Shown piece after piece: positions 27,508-37,500 of a DNA stretch of 64,000 nucleotides. Under the pieces are notes generated by a model. It was not told the DNA's origin, searched no databases, and saw only the letters and a program-made list of their open reading frames with translations. Source of the DNA: Paenibacillus sp. URB8-2 (lineage in GTDB: Bacteria > Bacillota > Bacilli > Paenibacillales > Paenibacillaceae). Each line of letters begins with the position of its first letter. Position 1 is the stretch's first letter. The stretch lies in contig NZ_AP023239.1 of NCBI RefSeq assembly GCF_013393385.1, positions 868,001 through 932,000 on the forward strand, given 5' to 3'. The position numbers were made by a program, and so were the translations under genes.

Positions 27508-28353
27508 ATGGCTGACAAAATCTCAAGGCCTCTGCCGCTGATCCTTCTGATGTGGGGGCTGGCGGCGATCGTCGCTTTCCTGATTCTGTTTCCGCTGTGG
27601 TGGATTTTCGTCTCATCCATTACGCCCGCCGGAGAATTGTTCTCCAAACCGATCAAATATTGGCCGGCTCATCCGACGCTGGACAGCTACCGCTACCTGA
27701 TCAATAATGTCGGACTGCTTCCGAAGATTACGGACACGGCGATTATTGTAGGCTTGTCGATTCTGATCGGCATGATAGTATCCGTCATGGCCGCTTTCAG
27801 CTTCGCGAGGTTCCGCAGCAGAGGCTTAACGATCGCCGTCGGCTTCCTGCTGGCGTCCATGCTTATTCCAGACGTCGTTACGGCTCGGCCGCTCTACGAC
27901 TTCCTGCGAAGCGTACATTTATACGATACGTACACGGGGCTTATTCTGCTGTATATCAGCGGCCTGCTGCCGTTCTCCATTCTGATTCTGCAAAATTACC
28001 TGGGCGATATCCCCGTCTCCATCGAGGAATCGGCCGCCATCGACGGCTGCGGCTTCTTCCAGTCGATGTACTACGTCACGGTGCCGCTTCTGCGGCCTGC
28101 GCTGGCGACAGTCTGCATCGTCAACTTCATTACATGCCTGAACAACTTCTTCACGCCGCTCTTCTACTCGAACGGCATCTCGGTTCTGTCCACGGCCATC
28201 ACGCAGCTACCGCTTCGGGACAATATGTACGCCGTTCCCTGGGACCTGGTAAGCGCCATGGGCTGGATCATTATTCTGCCCATCATTATCTTCGTCGCCG
28301 TCTTTCAGCGGCAGATCATGGAGGGCATTATGGCTGGAGGCGTGAAGGGCTGA
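27508..28353 (+). CDS. Sugar ABC transporter permease (MalG/UgpE type)
   Basis: 281 residues, six membrane segments, EAA motif EESAAIDGCGFFQSMYYVTVPLL, FSFARFRSRG before it. AAGGAGG upstream of the ATG. Partner of the preceding permease. The GH172-like gene follows after 41 bases in the same direction, so binding protein, permeases and hydrolase form one operon. Confidence 0.92.
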   Translation: MADKISRPLPLILLMWGLAAIVAFLILFPLWWIFVSSITPAGELFSKPIKYWPAHPTLDSYRYLINNVGLLPKITDTAIIVGLSILIGMIVSVMAAFSFARFRSRGLTIAVGFLLASMLIPDVVTARPLYDFLRSVHLYDTYTGLILLYISGLLPFSILILQNYLGDIPVSIEESAAIDGCGFFQSMYYVTVPLLRPALATVCIVNFITCLNNFFTPLFYSNGISVLSTAITQLPLRDNMYAVPWDLVSAMGWIIILPIIIFVAVFQRQIMEGIMAGGVKG

Positions 28354-28394
28354 TATGCTGGAGATGCCTCTATATGGAAAGGAGCTTTTGACAA

Positions 28395-29504
28395 ATGAAT
28401 TTGAATCCGTTTATGGGAGGACTTACGGCTCTCCCCATGCTCAAATCCGGCCGAAGCCGGGCAATTAACGCGGAGAATCCGCGCGGGGACAAAGGAAAAG
28501 GGGGAATGGCGGCCAGCCATCTCGGCCCCTCCCGCAAAGGCTCGCCCTGTATCCGGGACGTCGCGCCCGGAGCCACGGTTACGCTGGCAGAAATCGACGG
28601 TCCCGGCGTCATTGAACACATCTGGATCACGGTGACCGATCATACCGAGACGGATATCTTCGTGCTGCGGGATCTGGTGCTGCGGATGTATTGGGACGAT
28701 GAAACCGAGCCTTCCGTCGAAAGTCCGCTCGGCGATTTCTTCTGCTGCGGCTTCGGAAGAGGCTGTACCGTCAATTCCCAGGCCATCGTCGTAAATCCGA
28801 CCCGGGGCTTCAACTGCTATTTTCCGATGCCTTTTCGCAAGAAGGCCGTAATTGTGATCGAGAATCAGCATGAGGCCCAGATACCGGCTTTGTTCTATCA
28901 AATCGATTACTGCCTGCATGACGAGCTGCCGGAGGATACCGCGTATTTCCATGCCCGGTGGAAGCGGCAGCGGGTGACGAACAAAGCGGAGGATTACGTC
29001 ATTCTGGACAACGTCAGAGGACGCGGCCATTATGTGGGCACCTATATGGCGCTGACGACCCTGGAGCGGTACTGGTGGGGTGAAGGGGAAATCAAGATGT
29101 ATATCGACGGCGATAAGGAGTTTCCCACCATCTGCGGCACCGGTACCGAAGATTATTTCGGAGGCGCCTGGAGCTTCGCGACCCAGAAGGAAGGAAGAAC
29201 CGTCGAGAACACCTACTGCACGCCGTATATGGGCTACCCTTATTACTCTAGCCATGACGAGGCTGTTCATAATCTCTACCATAACGACGACGCGCCGCCG
29301 ATGCGGGGCTTCTACCGGTGGCATATTCCGGACCCGATCCGGTTCTATGAGGATTTGAAAGTGACGATCCAGCAGATCGGCGTGTATAAGAAAGGGCTGT
29401 TCGAACGTCGGGACGATGTCGCGTCGGTTGCCTACTGGTATCAGACTGAGCCTCATCAGGCTTTTGAGCCCCTGATGTCCAAGGAGGAGCGCTGGCCGAG
29501 GTAA
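28395..29504 (+). CDS. DUF2961 / GH172-family glycoside hydrolase
   Basis: 369 residues, cytoplasmic (no signal peptide). Family features: N-terminal SRAINAENPRGDKGKGG, DGPGVIEHIWITVTD, FPMPFRKKAVIVIENQ, and the conserved GTGTEDYFGGAW. GH172 members characterised so far include difructose dianhydride and alpha-arabinofuranosidase/fructofuranosidase-type enzymes, so a furanoside is the best guess for the imported sugar. Last gene of the operon started at 25241. AAAGGAG lies 8-10 bases before the ATG. Confidence 0.85.
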   Translation: MNLNPFMGGLTALPMLKSGRSRAINAENPRGDKGKGGMAASHLGPSRKGSPCIRDVAPGATVTLAEIDGPGVIEHIWITVTDHTETDIFVLRDLVLRMYWDDETEPSVESPLGDFFCCGFGRGCTVNSQAIVVNPTRGFNCYFPMPFRKKAVIVIENQHEAQIPALFYQIDYCLHDELPEDTAYFHARWKRQRVTNKAEDYVILDNVRGRGHYVGTYMALTTLERYWWGEGEIKMYIDGDKEFPTICGTGTEDYFGGAWSFATQKEGRTVENTYCTPYMGYPYYSSHDEAVHNLYHNDDAPPMRGFYRWHIPDPIRFYEDLKVTIQQIGVYKKGLFERRDDVASVAYWYQTEPHQAFEPLMSKEERWPR

Positions 29505-29618
29505 ACCGTAGAGAATTTAGGCCGTATCGGGAAGAGGAATCCGGGGGGATTTCGCCTTTGAAGGAGTGGCGTATATACTAAACGTACAGCCATCCTGACC
29601 CACAAAGGAGAGTATTTG

Positions 29619-30914
29619 ATGATGCTTAAACGGAGACTGATGCTTGCGATCCTGCTTCTTGCCGCTTTCCTCGTGACGTCATGCGGCGGAAATGAAGTCG
29701 GGACCGAACCGGGTTCGGCGGAGAGCGGAGCGGAGCCTGCCCGGACGCTCAAAATTTTTAATTTCAAGGTCGAAATGGCGGAGCAACTGGACGCGCTCGT
29801 CAGGCGCTATGAAGAAGAGACCGGTATCCGCATCGAGTTGGATACCTGCGGCGGCGGCTGCGATTACAGCGCCGAACTGAAGACCCGTTTCAATTCCGGC
29901 GACAAGCCCGATATTTTCTTTGTGGCGGGGTATACGGATCTTGATCTGTGGCAGGAATATCTGGAGGACTTGTCCGACGAGCCCTGGGTAGAGGACATGC
30001 TTGATCTGGCGAAGCCCGCGATTACCAAAGACGGCAAGATATATGGAATGCCTTTGGCCTTGGAAGGCTGGGGCTTCATTTACAACAAGGATCTCTTCCG
30101 CCGGGCCGGCGTCGACTCGAAGCCGGTCACCCTGAGCGGACTGCGGGAGGCGACGCGAAAGCTGCAGGCCGCGGGAATCGTTCCGTTCGAGAACGGTTAT
30201 GCCGAATGGTGGCTACTGGGCAATCATCTCGTGAACACCGCGTTCGCCCTGCAGCCGGACCCCATCGGGTTCATTGAACGATTGAATAAAGGCAGCGCCA
30301 AGCTTACAGGCAACCGGACAATGGAAGAATGGATAAATCTGGTGGATACCACCGTCGAATACGGCCAGCCAAGTTCGCTTCAGACGGATTATTACTCCCA
30401 GGTCACCAGTTTCGCGAACGGAAAGGCCGCTATGATGCAGCAGGGCGGATGGACGCAGCTGCAGCTTGATAAGCTGAATCCGGATCTTCGGATCGGATTT
30501 CTTCCCATACCCGTGAATGACGATGCCGGGTCCATGGATAAGCTTCAGGTGGGCGTGGCGAACTATTGGGCGGTTCTTAAGAATTCGAGAGTCAAGGGGG
30601 AGGCCAAGGCCTTTCTGCGATGGCTCGTGTCTTCCGATACCGGCAGATCGTTCATCGTGGACGAGGCCAAGCTCATTCCGGCGTTCAAGAGCATTCCAGT
30701 GGATATCAGCCGGCTTGGCCCGCTTGCGGCCGATTTGATGTCCTATATCGAAGCGGGCAAGACGCTTCCCTGGCTGTGGCAGCGATTTCCGGGATACGAG
30801 GCGACCACCTCGCGGATGGCGTCACGGCTGCAGGCTTATATCGGCGGACAGATCGGGAGAGATAGGCTGCTGGAGGAGTTTCAGAGCATTTGGGAAGAGA
30901 CTTCGGTCAGATAG
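29619..30914 (+). CDS. Second carbohydrate-binding lipoprotein, without own permeases
   Basis: 431 residues from ATG 29619 (AAAGGAG eight bases upstream; TTG 29616 also possible). Lipobox VTSC with Cys22 and a family 1 binding fold (GEDKPDIFFVAGYTDL-like segment, YGMPLALEGWGFIYNKDLFRRAGV, MMQQGGWTQLQL). It has little similarity in detail to the binding protein at 25241. TATACT at 29574 suggests its own promoter. It either gives the neighbouring permeases a second specificity or acts as a co-sensor for the YesM-like kinase; neither is proven. Confidence 0.88.
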   Translation: MMLKRRLMLAILLLAAFLVTSCGGNEVGTEPGSAESGAEPARTLKIFNFKVEMAEQLDALVRRYEEETGIRIELDTCGGGCDYSAELKTRFNSGDKPDIFFVAGYTDLDLWQEYLEDLSDEPWVEDMLDLAKPAITKDGKIYGMPLALEGWGFIYNKDLFRRAGVDSKPVTLSGLREATRKLQAAGIVPFENGYAEWWLLGNHLVNTAFALQPDPIGFIERLNKGSAKLTGNRTMEEWINLVDTTVEYGQPSSLQTDYYSQVTSFANGKAAMMQQGGWTQLQLDKLNPDLRIGFLPIPVNDDAGSMDKLQVGVANYWAVLKNSRVKGEAKAFLRWLVSSDTGRSFIVDEAKLIPAFKSIPVDISRLGPLAADLMSYIEAGKTLPWLWQRFPGYEATTSRMASRLQAYIGGQIGRDRLLEEFQSIWEETSVR

Positions 30915-30957
30915 CGGACCGGGTCGCTATAGTAACGGTTGGCGGGCCGCCAAGCAG

Positions 30958-30990
30958 GCAGACCGGTCGGGGACAGCTCCGGCCGGTCTG
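30958..30990 (+). terminator. Hairpin downstream of second binding protein
   Basis: AGACCGG pairs with CCGGTCT, with extra pairing inside the loop; only a short T tail follows, so termination may be weak. Confidence 0.4.
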
Positions 30991-31093
30991 TTCAGATGGA
31001 TGCCGGAGAGTAGGGATTTCGACTAGTATCAGTGTGAGATCCGCCGATATCGCATACAATGTCCCGGACAAGCCAACTGTAAAAGCCAACCGT

Positions 31094-31127
31094 AAAAGCC
31101 CCCGGCTTACAGCCTAGGGCTTTTTTC
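31094..31127 (+). terminator. Terminator ending the sugar locus
   Basis: AAAAGCCC...GGGCTTTTTT with an inner GGCT/AGCC stem. The stretch 30991-31253 otherwise holds nothing recognisable. Confidence 0.75.
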
Positions 31128-31253
31128 AGTTTCTATAAAAGGGGGTTTGACCAGTTCAGATAAGAGTCTGTTTAATTCATCGGCAGAATAAATAGAAAGA
31201 GCATGTCGAACAAAATAAAGATTCGTAATCAACGAGGTCACCTACCAATCCAT

Positions 31254-32132
31254 TTAATTTGCATCCAAAAACGCCTGAACATATTTAACAATTTTTCTCG
31301 CTGCCGGGGACATGGATTTCAAGGATGGGGCCGCGATGCCGATGGAGCGGTAATGGTCTCCTTCCAAGTCAAGAATTCGGATATGGCTCGGAACTTGATG
31401 CAGCACCATTTCAGGAAGGATGCTGATCCCCATACCATTTTGAACCATGGAGATAATCGCCTGGTCATCTTCCAGCTCGAATTTAATGTTGGGGGACACA
31501 TGGTTTTCTTTGAGTATCCGCCTTGCATCGTTATCGCAGCTTTTCTTGGGCAGGATGAACTGTTCTTCTTTGATTTGTTCAAAACGAACCTCATGTTGTG
31601 CAGCAAAAGGGTGTTTCTCGGGAACGATCAAGACCATTCGGTCTTTTTTCAATGGAATCACTTCAAATGACTTCGGTGCGGGCAGAGAGAGAAAGCCAAA
31701 ATCAACGGCACCGCTTGCAATCCAGTGCTCGATATCTTCATAGCTTCCTTCCAGCAGTTTCATTTCTATGGAGGGGTGGCTTTCTGCAAAATAACTCATG
31801 ATTCTTGGCAGCCACCGGATGGATACGCTCGCAAACGTGCCGATACGTACCGTTCCGGCTTCCAGCCCGTTGATATTTGCAATTTGCTGCTTCAACAGCT
31901 CATTCCCTTTTAAAATTTCACGAATGTAGGGCAGGATAAGCTCTCCGCTGCTCGTCAAGTGGACTCCTGCACGCCCCCTGCTCAGTATAGAAAATCCCCA
32001 CTCCGATTCCAGACTGGCAATGGCATGGCTGACTGCAGATTGGGTAAAACCAAGTTCCGCCGCAGCTTGAGACAAGCTCCCCAACTCTACAACCGTATGA
32101 AAGATCTCAAACTTGGCAAGTGACATCATCAT
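31254..32132 (-). CDS. LysR-family transcriptional regulator
   Basis: 292 residues. Helix-turn-helix at about 3-62 (FEIFHTVVELGSLSQAAAELGFTQSAVSHAIASLE) and a LysR substrate-binding domain after residue 90. It is divergent from the EamA transporter gene at 32248, the classic arrangement for a LysR regulator and its target. The 115-base gap is AT-rich; a clear T-N11-A box was not assigned. The inducer is unknown. Confidence 0.92.
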   Translation of the reverse strand: MMMSLAKFEIFHTVVELGSLSQAAAELGFTQSAVSHAIASLESEWGFSILSRGRAGVHLTSSGELILPYIREILKGNELLKQQIANINGLEAGTVRIGTFASVSIRWLPRIMSYFAESHPSIEMKLLEGSYEDIEHWIASGAVDFGFLSLPAPKSFEVIPLKKDRMVLIVPEKHPFAAQHEVRFEQIKEEQFILPKKSCDNDARRILKENHVSPNIKFELEDDQAIISMVQNGMGISILPEMVLHQVPSHIRILDLEGDHYRSIGIAAPSLKSMSPAARKIVKYVQAFLDAN

Positions 32133-32247
32133 CGCTCCATTGCATTATTTTTTTTCAACTAAGGCATTAATAACATTCATTTTCTTTATATAAAATGTAC
32201 ACGTATACTTCGAAGTAAGCAATATCTCATGCCGAAAGGAAGTATTT

Positions 32248-33165
32248 ATGAACACTCAGCTCAAAGCTAATCTTATGCTGTTGATCGTGACCATGTTTTG
32301 GGGCTCGTCCTACTTGTTTATGAAGATGGGGCTTACAGATGTACAGGAATTCAACCTGATTGCCTTGCGTTTTGGACTGGCTTTTATTTTATCCGGACTG
32401 GTATTCCACAGGCGGCTGATTCATGCCGATTTTAAAACGGTGAAATATGCCTTTTGGCAGGGCACGATTTTATTTCTCGTATTCGCCTCGATCACGTTTG
32501 GCGTAAAATCCACATCGGCTTCCAATGCCGGATTTCTGGTTAGTTTAACGGTCGTATTTGTGCCGCTGCTGCTGGCTGTACGGTATAGAAAGATGCCCGA
32601 AAATAGAGTTATTCTCGGAGTGTTCTTAGCTTTGACAGGTATAGGTTTCTTAACTTTAAAAAATCAATTTATGATCAATGCCGGGGACTTTTTGTGCATC
32701 TTAGGCGCGTTGATTTATGCGATCTACATCGTCGTTACAGGGAAACTGACCAAGGGCGTGGATTCCATTACGCTTGGCGTTCTGCAGCTCGGGTTTGCGG
32801 GAGCATGGGGACTGCTATTCTCCGCTTGGCTGGAACAACCGCAGCTTCCAAACACGCCGGACGCCTGGGTTTCGGTTCTGGGGTTGAGTCTGTTTTGCAG
32901 CGCATTTGGCTTTATCGTCCAGACGGCTGCCCAAAAATATACGACTCCAACCCATACAGGGCTGCTCTTTTCACTTGAGCCCGTTTTTGCGGCATGGTTT
33001 GCGTTTGCTTTTGCGGGGGAAAGAATGACCATCCAAGGCTATGCGGGAGCCGGTCTGGTGCTGCTCAGTGTACTAGCCGCCCAGATCGATTTCAAAAAGA
33101 TACGAAGAAAACAGGGATTTCATAAATCCAGTGCGGAGTCTAAAACCAACTCCATAGCAGGCTAA
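32248..33165 (+). CDS. EamA/DMT-family transporter
   Basis: 305 residues, ten hydrophobic segments in two EamA repeats (about 8-140 and 150-288). Starts LMLLIVTMFWGSSYLFMKMGL, a typical EamA opening; the second repeat ends LEPVFAAWFAFAFAGERMT. Probably a metabolite or amino-acid exporter. GAAAGGAAG before the ATG. The quinone reductase gene follows after 16 bases, so both are likely controlled by the LysR regulator. Confidence 0.9.
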   Translation: MNTQLKANLMLLIVTMFWGSSYLFMKMGLTDVQEFNLIALRFGLAFILSGLVFHRRLIHADFKTVKYAFWQGTILFLVFASITFGVKSTSASNAGFLVSLTVVFVPLLLAVRYRKMPENRVILGVFLALTGIGFLTLKNQFMINAGDFLCILGALIYAIYIVVTGKLTKGVDSITLGVLQLGFAGAWGLLFSAWLEQPQLPNTPDAWVSVLGLSLFCSAFGFIVQTAAQKYTTPTHTGLLFSLEPVFAAWFAFAFAGERMTIQGYAGAGLVLLSVLAAQIDFKKIRRKQGFHKSSAESKTNSIAG

Positions 33166-33181
33166 AAGGAGGCGAACCGTA

Positions 33182-33895
33182 ATGAACGTACTCATTGTCT
33201 ATGCCCACCCGGAACCGAAGTCATTCAACGGAGCATTGAAGGATCTGGCCGTTGCGGCTCTGACCGCGGAAGGTCATCAGGTTCAAGTGTCCGATTTGTA
33301 TGCCATGAATTTCAAGGCTGCCGCAGACCGCGATGATTTTATGATGCCGGAGAACCCGGATTTTTTCAAATACCAGCTTGAGCAGGGACATGCTTCTAGA
33401 ACAAACTCCTTTTCCCAAGATATTAAAGAAGAGCAGGAAAAGCTGCTTTGGGCCGATTTCGTCATTTTCCAGTTCCCCCTATGGTGGTACTCTGTCCCTG
33501 CGATTCTGAAAGGGTGGTTCGATCGGGTGTTTGCCTCGGGGTTTGTGTATGGCCAGGGAATCGGCAGATATGATCAGGGCGGACTTAAAGGCAGAAAAGC
33601 GATGGTATCCACGACAACCGGATCTCCCAGGCAGGCCTATACTCCTTACGGAATGGATGGGGATATTCATGAGAAGATTCTTTATCACATTCATCATGGG
33701 ATGCTCTATTTTGCCGGTTTTGAGCCTGTCGAGCCTTTTATCGCCTGGACGCCCGCGCGCGATGAGGAGGCACGAAACCGGTACCTGGACGAATATAAGA
33801 AGCGTCTTCAAAATCTCTCCGCGATACCTTCGATTCCATATCATCCTACTGCTCATTATGACGAGCATCACCAGTTGAAAATAGAGTACAGGTAG
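33182..33895 (+). CDS. NAD(P)H dehydrogenase (quinone), flavodoxin-like fold
   Basis: 237 residues of the NQO1/MdaB/KefF group. MNVLIVYAHPEPKSFNGAL begins the FMN/FAD-binding site, FQFPLWWYSVPAILKGWFDRV is the family hallmark and STTTGSPRQAYTPYG the second cofactor loop. Two-electron reduction of quinones or electrophiles is the expected activity. AAAGGAGG just after the transporter stop supports co-transcription. Role probably in electrophile or antibiotic stress with the exporter. Confidence 0.9.
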   Translation: MNVLIVYAHPEPKSFNGALKDLAVAALTAEGHQVQVSDLYAMNFKAAADRDDFMMPENPDFFKYQLEQGHASRTNSFSQDIKEEQEKLLWADFVIFQFPLWWYSVPAILKGWFDRVFASGFVYGQGIGRYDQGGLKGRKAMVSTTTGSPRQAYTPYGMDGDIHEKILYHIHHGMLYFAGFEPVEPFIAWTPARDEEARNRYLDEYKKRLQNLSAIPSIPYHPTAHYDEHHQLKIEYR

Positions 33896-33939
33896 CTGTT
33901 ATCCGGTTAAAAGATTCTTGGAATTAGCCCAGCACACAA

Positions 33940-33982
33940 ACCATCCTCTCCATGCCTGGCATGGGGGGACGGTCAGTTTTTT
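33940..33982 (+). terminator. Terminator after quinone reductase
   Basis: Stem built on CTCCATGCC/GGCATGGGG extended by outer ACC/GGT pairs, followed by CAGTTTTTTGT. Confidence 0.75.
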
Positions 33983-34136
33983 GTGAGGTTCTTTTCAGAA
34001 GCGGGGGTTATATGGCTTGTAAGGTCGGTCTGATCGTAATCTCATTAACTCCGCTGTCTATGAAGAAAGAACCTTAGACTGGGTATACGCATAGTATGAA
34101 AAGAATTTATGAAGCTTTTTTACGGAGGTTATATTC

Positions 34137-34442
34137 ATGAGTGTTCAATATCCAGCCATGCAGCAGCAGGTTCTTTACCAGGCAGATCCGAGCAGCGTAC
34201 AGACTTTAAAATCCATTAAGGATCGGACCCATCACATCTGCAGAACGTATGTCAATCGGCGCGTTCGTATTCAGACATTGTCAGGCCATGTCCATGAAGG
34301 CGTTATTGTAGGATGCGACGACCGGCAGCTATATTTAAGAGTTAAAAACCCGGGCTATCCTCGTTCCTTTTACGGACCCAGCGATGAAGCGATCCTCACT
34401 TTGGTTCTTTTTGAATTGCTGGTCATCGTTCTGCTCTCTTAG
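34137..34442 (+). CDS. Small Sm-like protein of unknown function
   Basis: 101 residues with a good ribosome-binding site (ACGGAGG). The middle part, YVNRRVRIQTLSGHVHEGVIVGCDDRQLYLRV, has the strand pattern and the G...G.I...D..YL spacing of Sm/LSm-type beta-barrels. The end is a short hydrophobic helix (LTLVLFELLVIVLL). I do not recognise the family. It could bind RNA or sit at a membrane or spore surface; no evidence decides. It stands alone between a terminator and a convergent gene. Confidence 0.6.
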   Translation: MSVQYPAMQQQVLYQADPSSVQTLKSIKDRTHHICRTYVNRRVRIQTLSGHVHEGVIVGCDDRQLYLRVKNPGYPRSFYGPSDEAILTLVLFELLVIVLLS

Positions 34443-34549
34443 GGAGCAGCGAGCCGGAAACAAACGGTCAGTATGACTTCTGAGGCGCGCCGAAGATGGG
34501 GGAAGCATAGGCTCCCTCCATCTCCGGTGCTTGTTAACGTTTTGCGGGG

Positions 34550-37500
34550 TTACATATTTACGGTTGCCGTGTTCGAGTAAGCCGACATTCCTGCTGTATT
34601 TACGGCTGCTATCCGATAGGTGTATTTATGGCCAGGCAAGACAAATCTATCCGTGAAGCTGACGCTGCCCAAAAATCCCAGTCCAATTACGATGTAGGCT
34701 CCACCATTATCAGAGCGTTCGATTACAAAACCGGTCTCGTTATTGGCATTGTCCCTCCAGGTCAGACGAACTCGTAATCCGCTTAGCCGTATTGCCGTCA
34801 AATTGGATGGAGCCGCCGGCGGCTGAACCTGATTTGGAATAACCTTCACGACATTGGAAAAGCCGGAGTCGACTGTCATTGTTGGGAAGCCAGGAGTGGC
34901 GGTGTCGCCGACAGTGTTGGAGGCAACCACCCGGTAGTAGTAAGTCTTGATCATGATGCCGATTGAATCGGTGTATGAAGTTGAATCGGCGGGCAGCGTT
35001 GCTAAAGTAGTCCACGGGCCAGAACTGCTGGCTGCCCGCTGGACAGTGAAGTTAGTTTCGTTTGTGGAATTATCCGTCCAGGTTAAAACTACACGCTTGT
35101 TGAAGAAGGAACCGGTAAGATTGGCTGCGAGACTGGAAGGCGCTTTTGGCGGAACGGCAAACGCCATAGCATGCATCATATCCATCTCTTCGTGAGCTAG
35201 AATATGGCAGTGATACACGTATTCCCAACCAAAGTTCACATAATGATTAGTAATCTGGTTAATTGGATTTCCCAACGGATCAAACCATCCTACAGGCGGC
35301 GGCGGTGTCAGTACAGCGCCCTCGGGCATTGTCGGGTCGATCAGACGAACACTGTTCGGTACCTCGAAAGGTACCTGTTCAGGTGCGGGAATATTGGGTC
35401 TGAGCGCAATGATTGTGTGCTCAAGCGGGTTTACCCTGAAGGTTTCCTTCCAGCCCAGTTCATTGGGATCAGGCGGCAGCATAGCTCCGTCCCAGGCAAC
35501 CCGGTTAATGAGCTGAGCAGAAAACAGGTGCGTGTGAATGGTATGGGTATCCACGCCGTTGTGAGTGATTTTCCAGATCTGAGTTCCATCATCAAGTGAG
35601 CCAATCGGAGTCGCATTAAGATTTGCTGTGCCTCTGATAATTTCAACAGGGGGACTGGCATAGCCATAGACTACAAATTGATTGAGGTTGGAGCTGGATA
35701 CAGGAAATTCCAATCCAAGCATACCGCTCATCCGTCCATAGCCGGTGTCGTAGACTTCGCCCATCTCATCTTGTAAAGCCTTCGGTTCAATCTGAAGGGT
35801 AACAGGCGGCTGAAGAATTCCGCTCGCGTCTATCGGACGAAAGGTTTTGGAGAACTCTTGAAGCTGCACGTAGGCGCTGGCTGCGTCAGTGGGCAAGTTA
35901 TTAACGTTATAGGCGGAGTTGTAGGCAGCCTGTGGGATAATGATCCGATCATGGGTTGCTTCAAAGACGCCTCTTTTTGTATCTGTTTTGGAAAAAGCTG
36001 CTTCTAACGCAGGAATGTCATACGCAGGTGCGGGAGCAGAAGCTGCCACTCTGATCTGCATGATCGTGCGGGTGTTGGGACCGTAGCCAGGCTGCGTGGA
36101 CGGCACACCACCCTCGGCAGTCTGGTCCGGGTTGCCCGTGTAATAGTCATAGCGCGGATCGGCAGCTGGGAAAGCTGCGGGAGCATCATTGTAAAGAATG
36201 AGGGTTTTCCCGGCATACTTGGAAAAGTCAACAATGACATCTGCCCGTTCTGCGGCTCCCAGCAGGAGCGAGTGCTGATCGACATTTCCAAAGTTGAAGT
36301 TTGTCGCATTCAGGTTCCATGTGATCGGCTGACTGGGTATAACCACAGGTGCCGGCAGGAAACCGCCTTCGGTGCCGATCTGAATCCAGTCTGGCCCTTT
36401 TAAGGCAGGATCGGGCACGCCGCTTGGCCAGTCTGCAGGAATACCCGGTGTTCCACAAGCGGGTACCATCTTGACTTCTGTAGCATATCCCGTGTCGGGT
36501 GAGATATAGCCGGAAGGATCAGCTACATACATTTGCAAATTAAAGAAACGGTCATCGGCAGCATTCAGGATGCGGAAACGGTAAGCCTTGGGCTCCACTT
36601 GCAGGTAGGGGTAGGCCGTACCATTAACAAGCGGGGTGTCCATAAACGCTTCGCCCGGCATCGAAGGGTTAGGCGTCGCAGGCATCATTGGCGGCTGCTC
36701 GGGCGCATTTACAGGATTATAGTAAGGGTTCGGAACCGGCCCATGCTCGATATTCGTTGTCGGCGGCCAGAACCACGGGCCATACATCCATCGGCCAAAC
36801 GCGTTTGCCCCGCTTGGGTCCCAGGGATTCTGGGCCGGGCTGTAGACATGAGGATACCAGAGGTCGCCGGTATTTGGTGTCCCTGCCGTTGTTCCCCATG
36901 CCCAAGTGGGATCCGTACTTAGGATGGTGTTGGCATCAACGAAAGTTTTGTCTTGGATAACCAGGGGGATTCCGAGCTCGGGAAGAAGCTTTTGCAAGCC
37001 CGGATTCACACCGGTTGTATTGGTGCCGTTAGTAAGATCCTGTTCGACCTTGTCTGTCAATAGATAAGCTGCGGCTTCTCCGGCGTAGACATTAAGGCGA
37101 GTGATGCCATAGGAGTGATCATGATAGAACATCAGCCGTGCACATTGTGCATTGGTGTAGTACAAGGTCTGTATACCATCGCGCGGGTCGTCTGCATCCT
37201 CCATATCAGGGACGTTTACTACACTGACACCCTGAGGATAGGGAGTGTCTTCTCCGGCCGGGGTAATCCACTGATGAGGCGTCCCATCGCTAATCCAGAT
37301 GGTATTATTGCCATGAAGATGGATGTTGGCGCGATTTTGTGTGTAATCCATAGGCATGGCATCATGTCCTAGAGGCCCATGCCCAGCTCCCATAACGGTT
37401 GTATCCACCGGTAGGAACAGATTGCCTTCGGCTCCGGTAGGAAGCAGATTATAGAACTTGATACGAACCGGTACATCACGGGTGGCGATAATGGCAGGCC

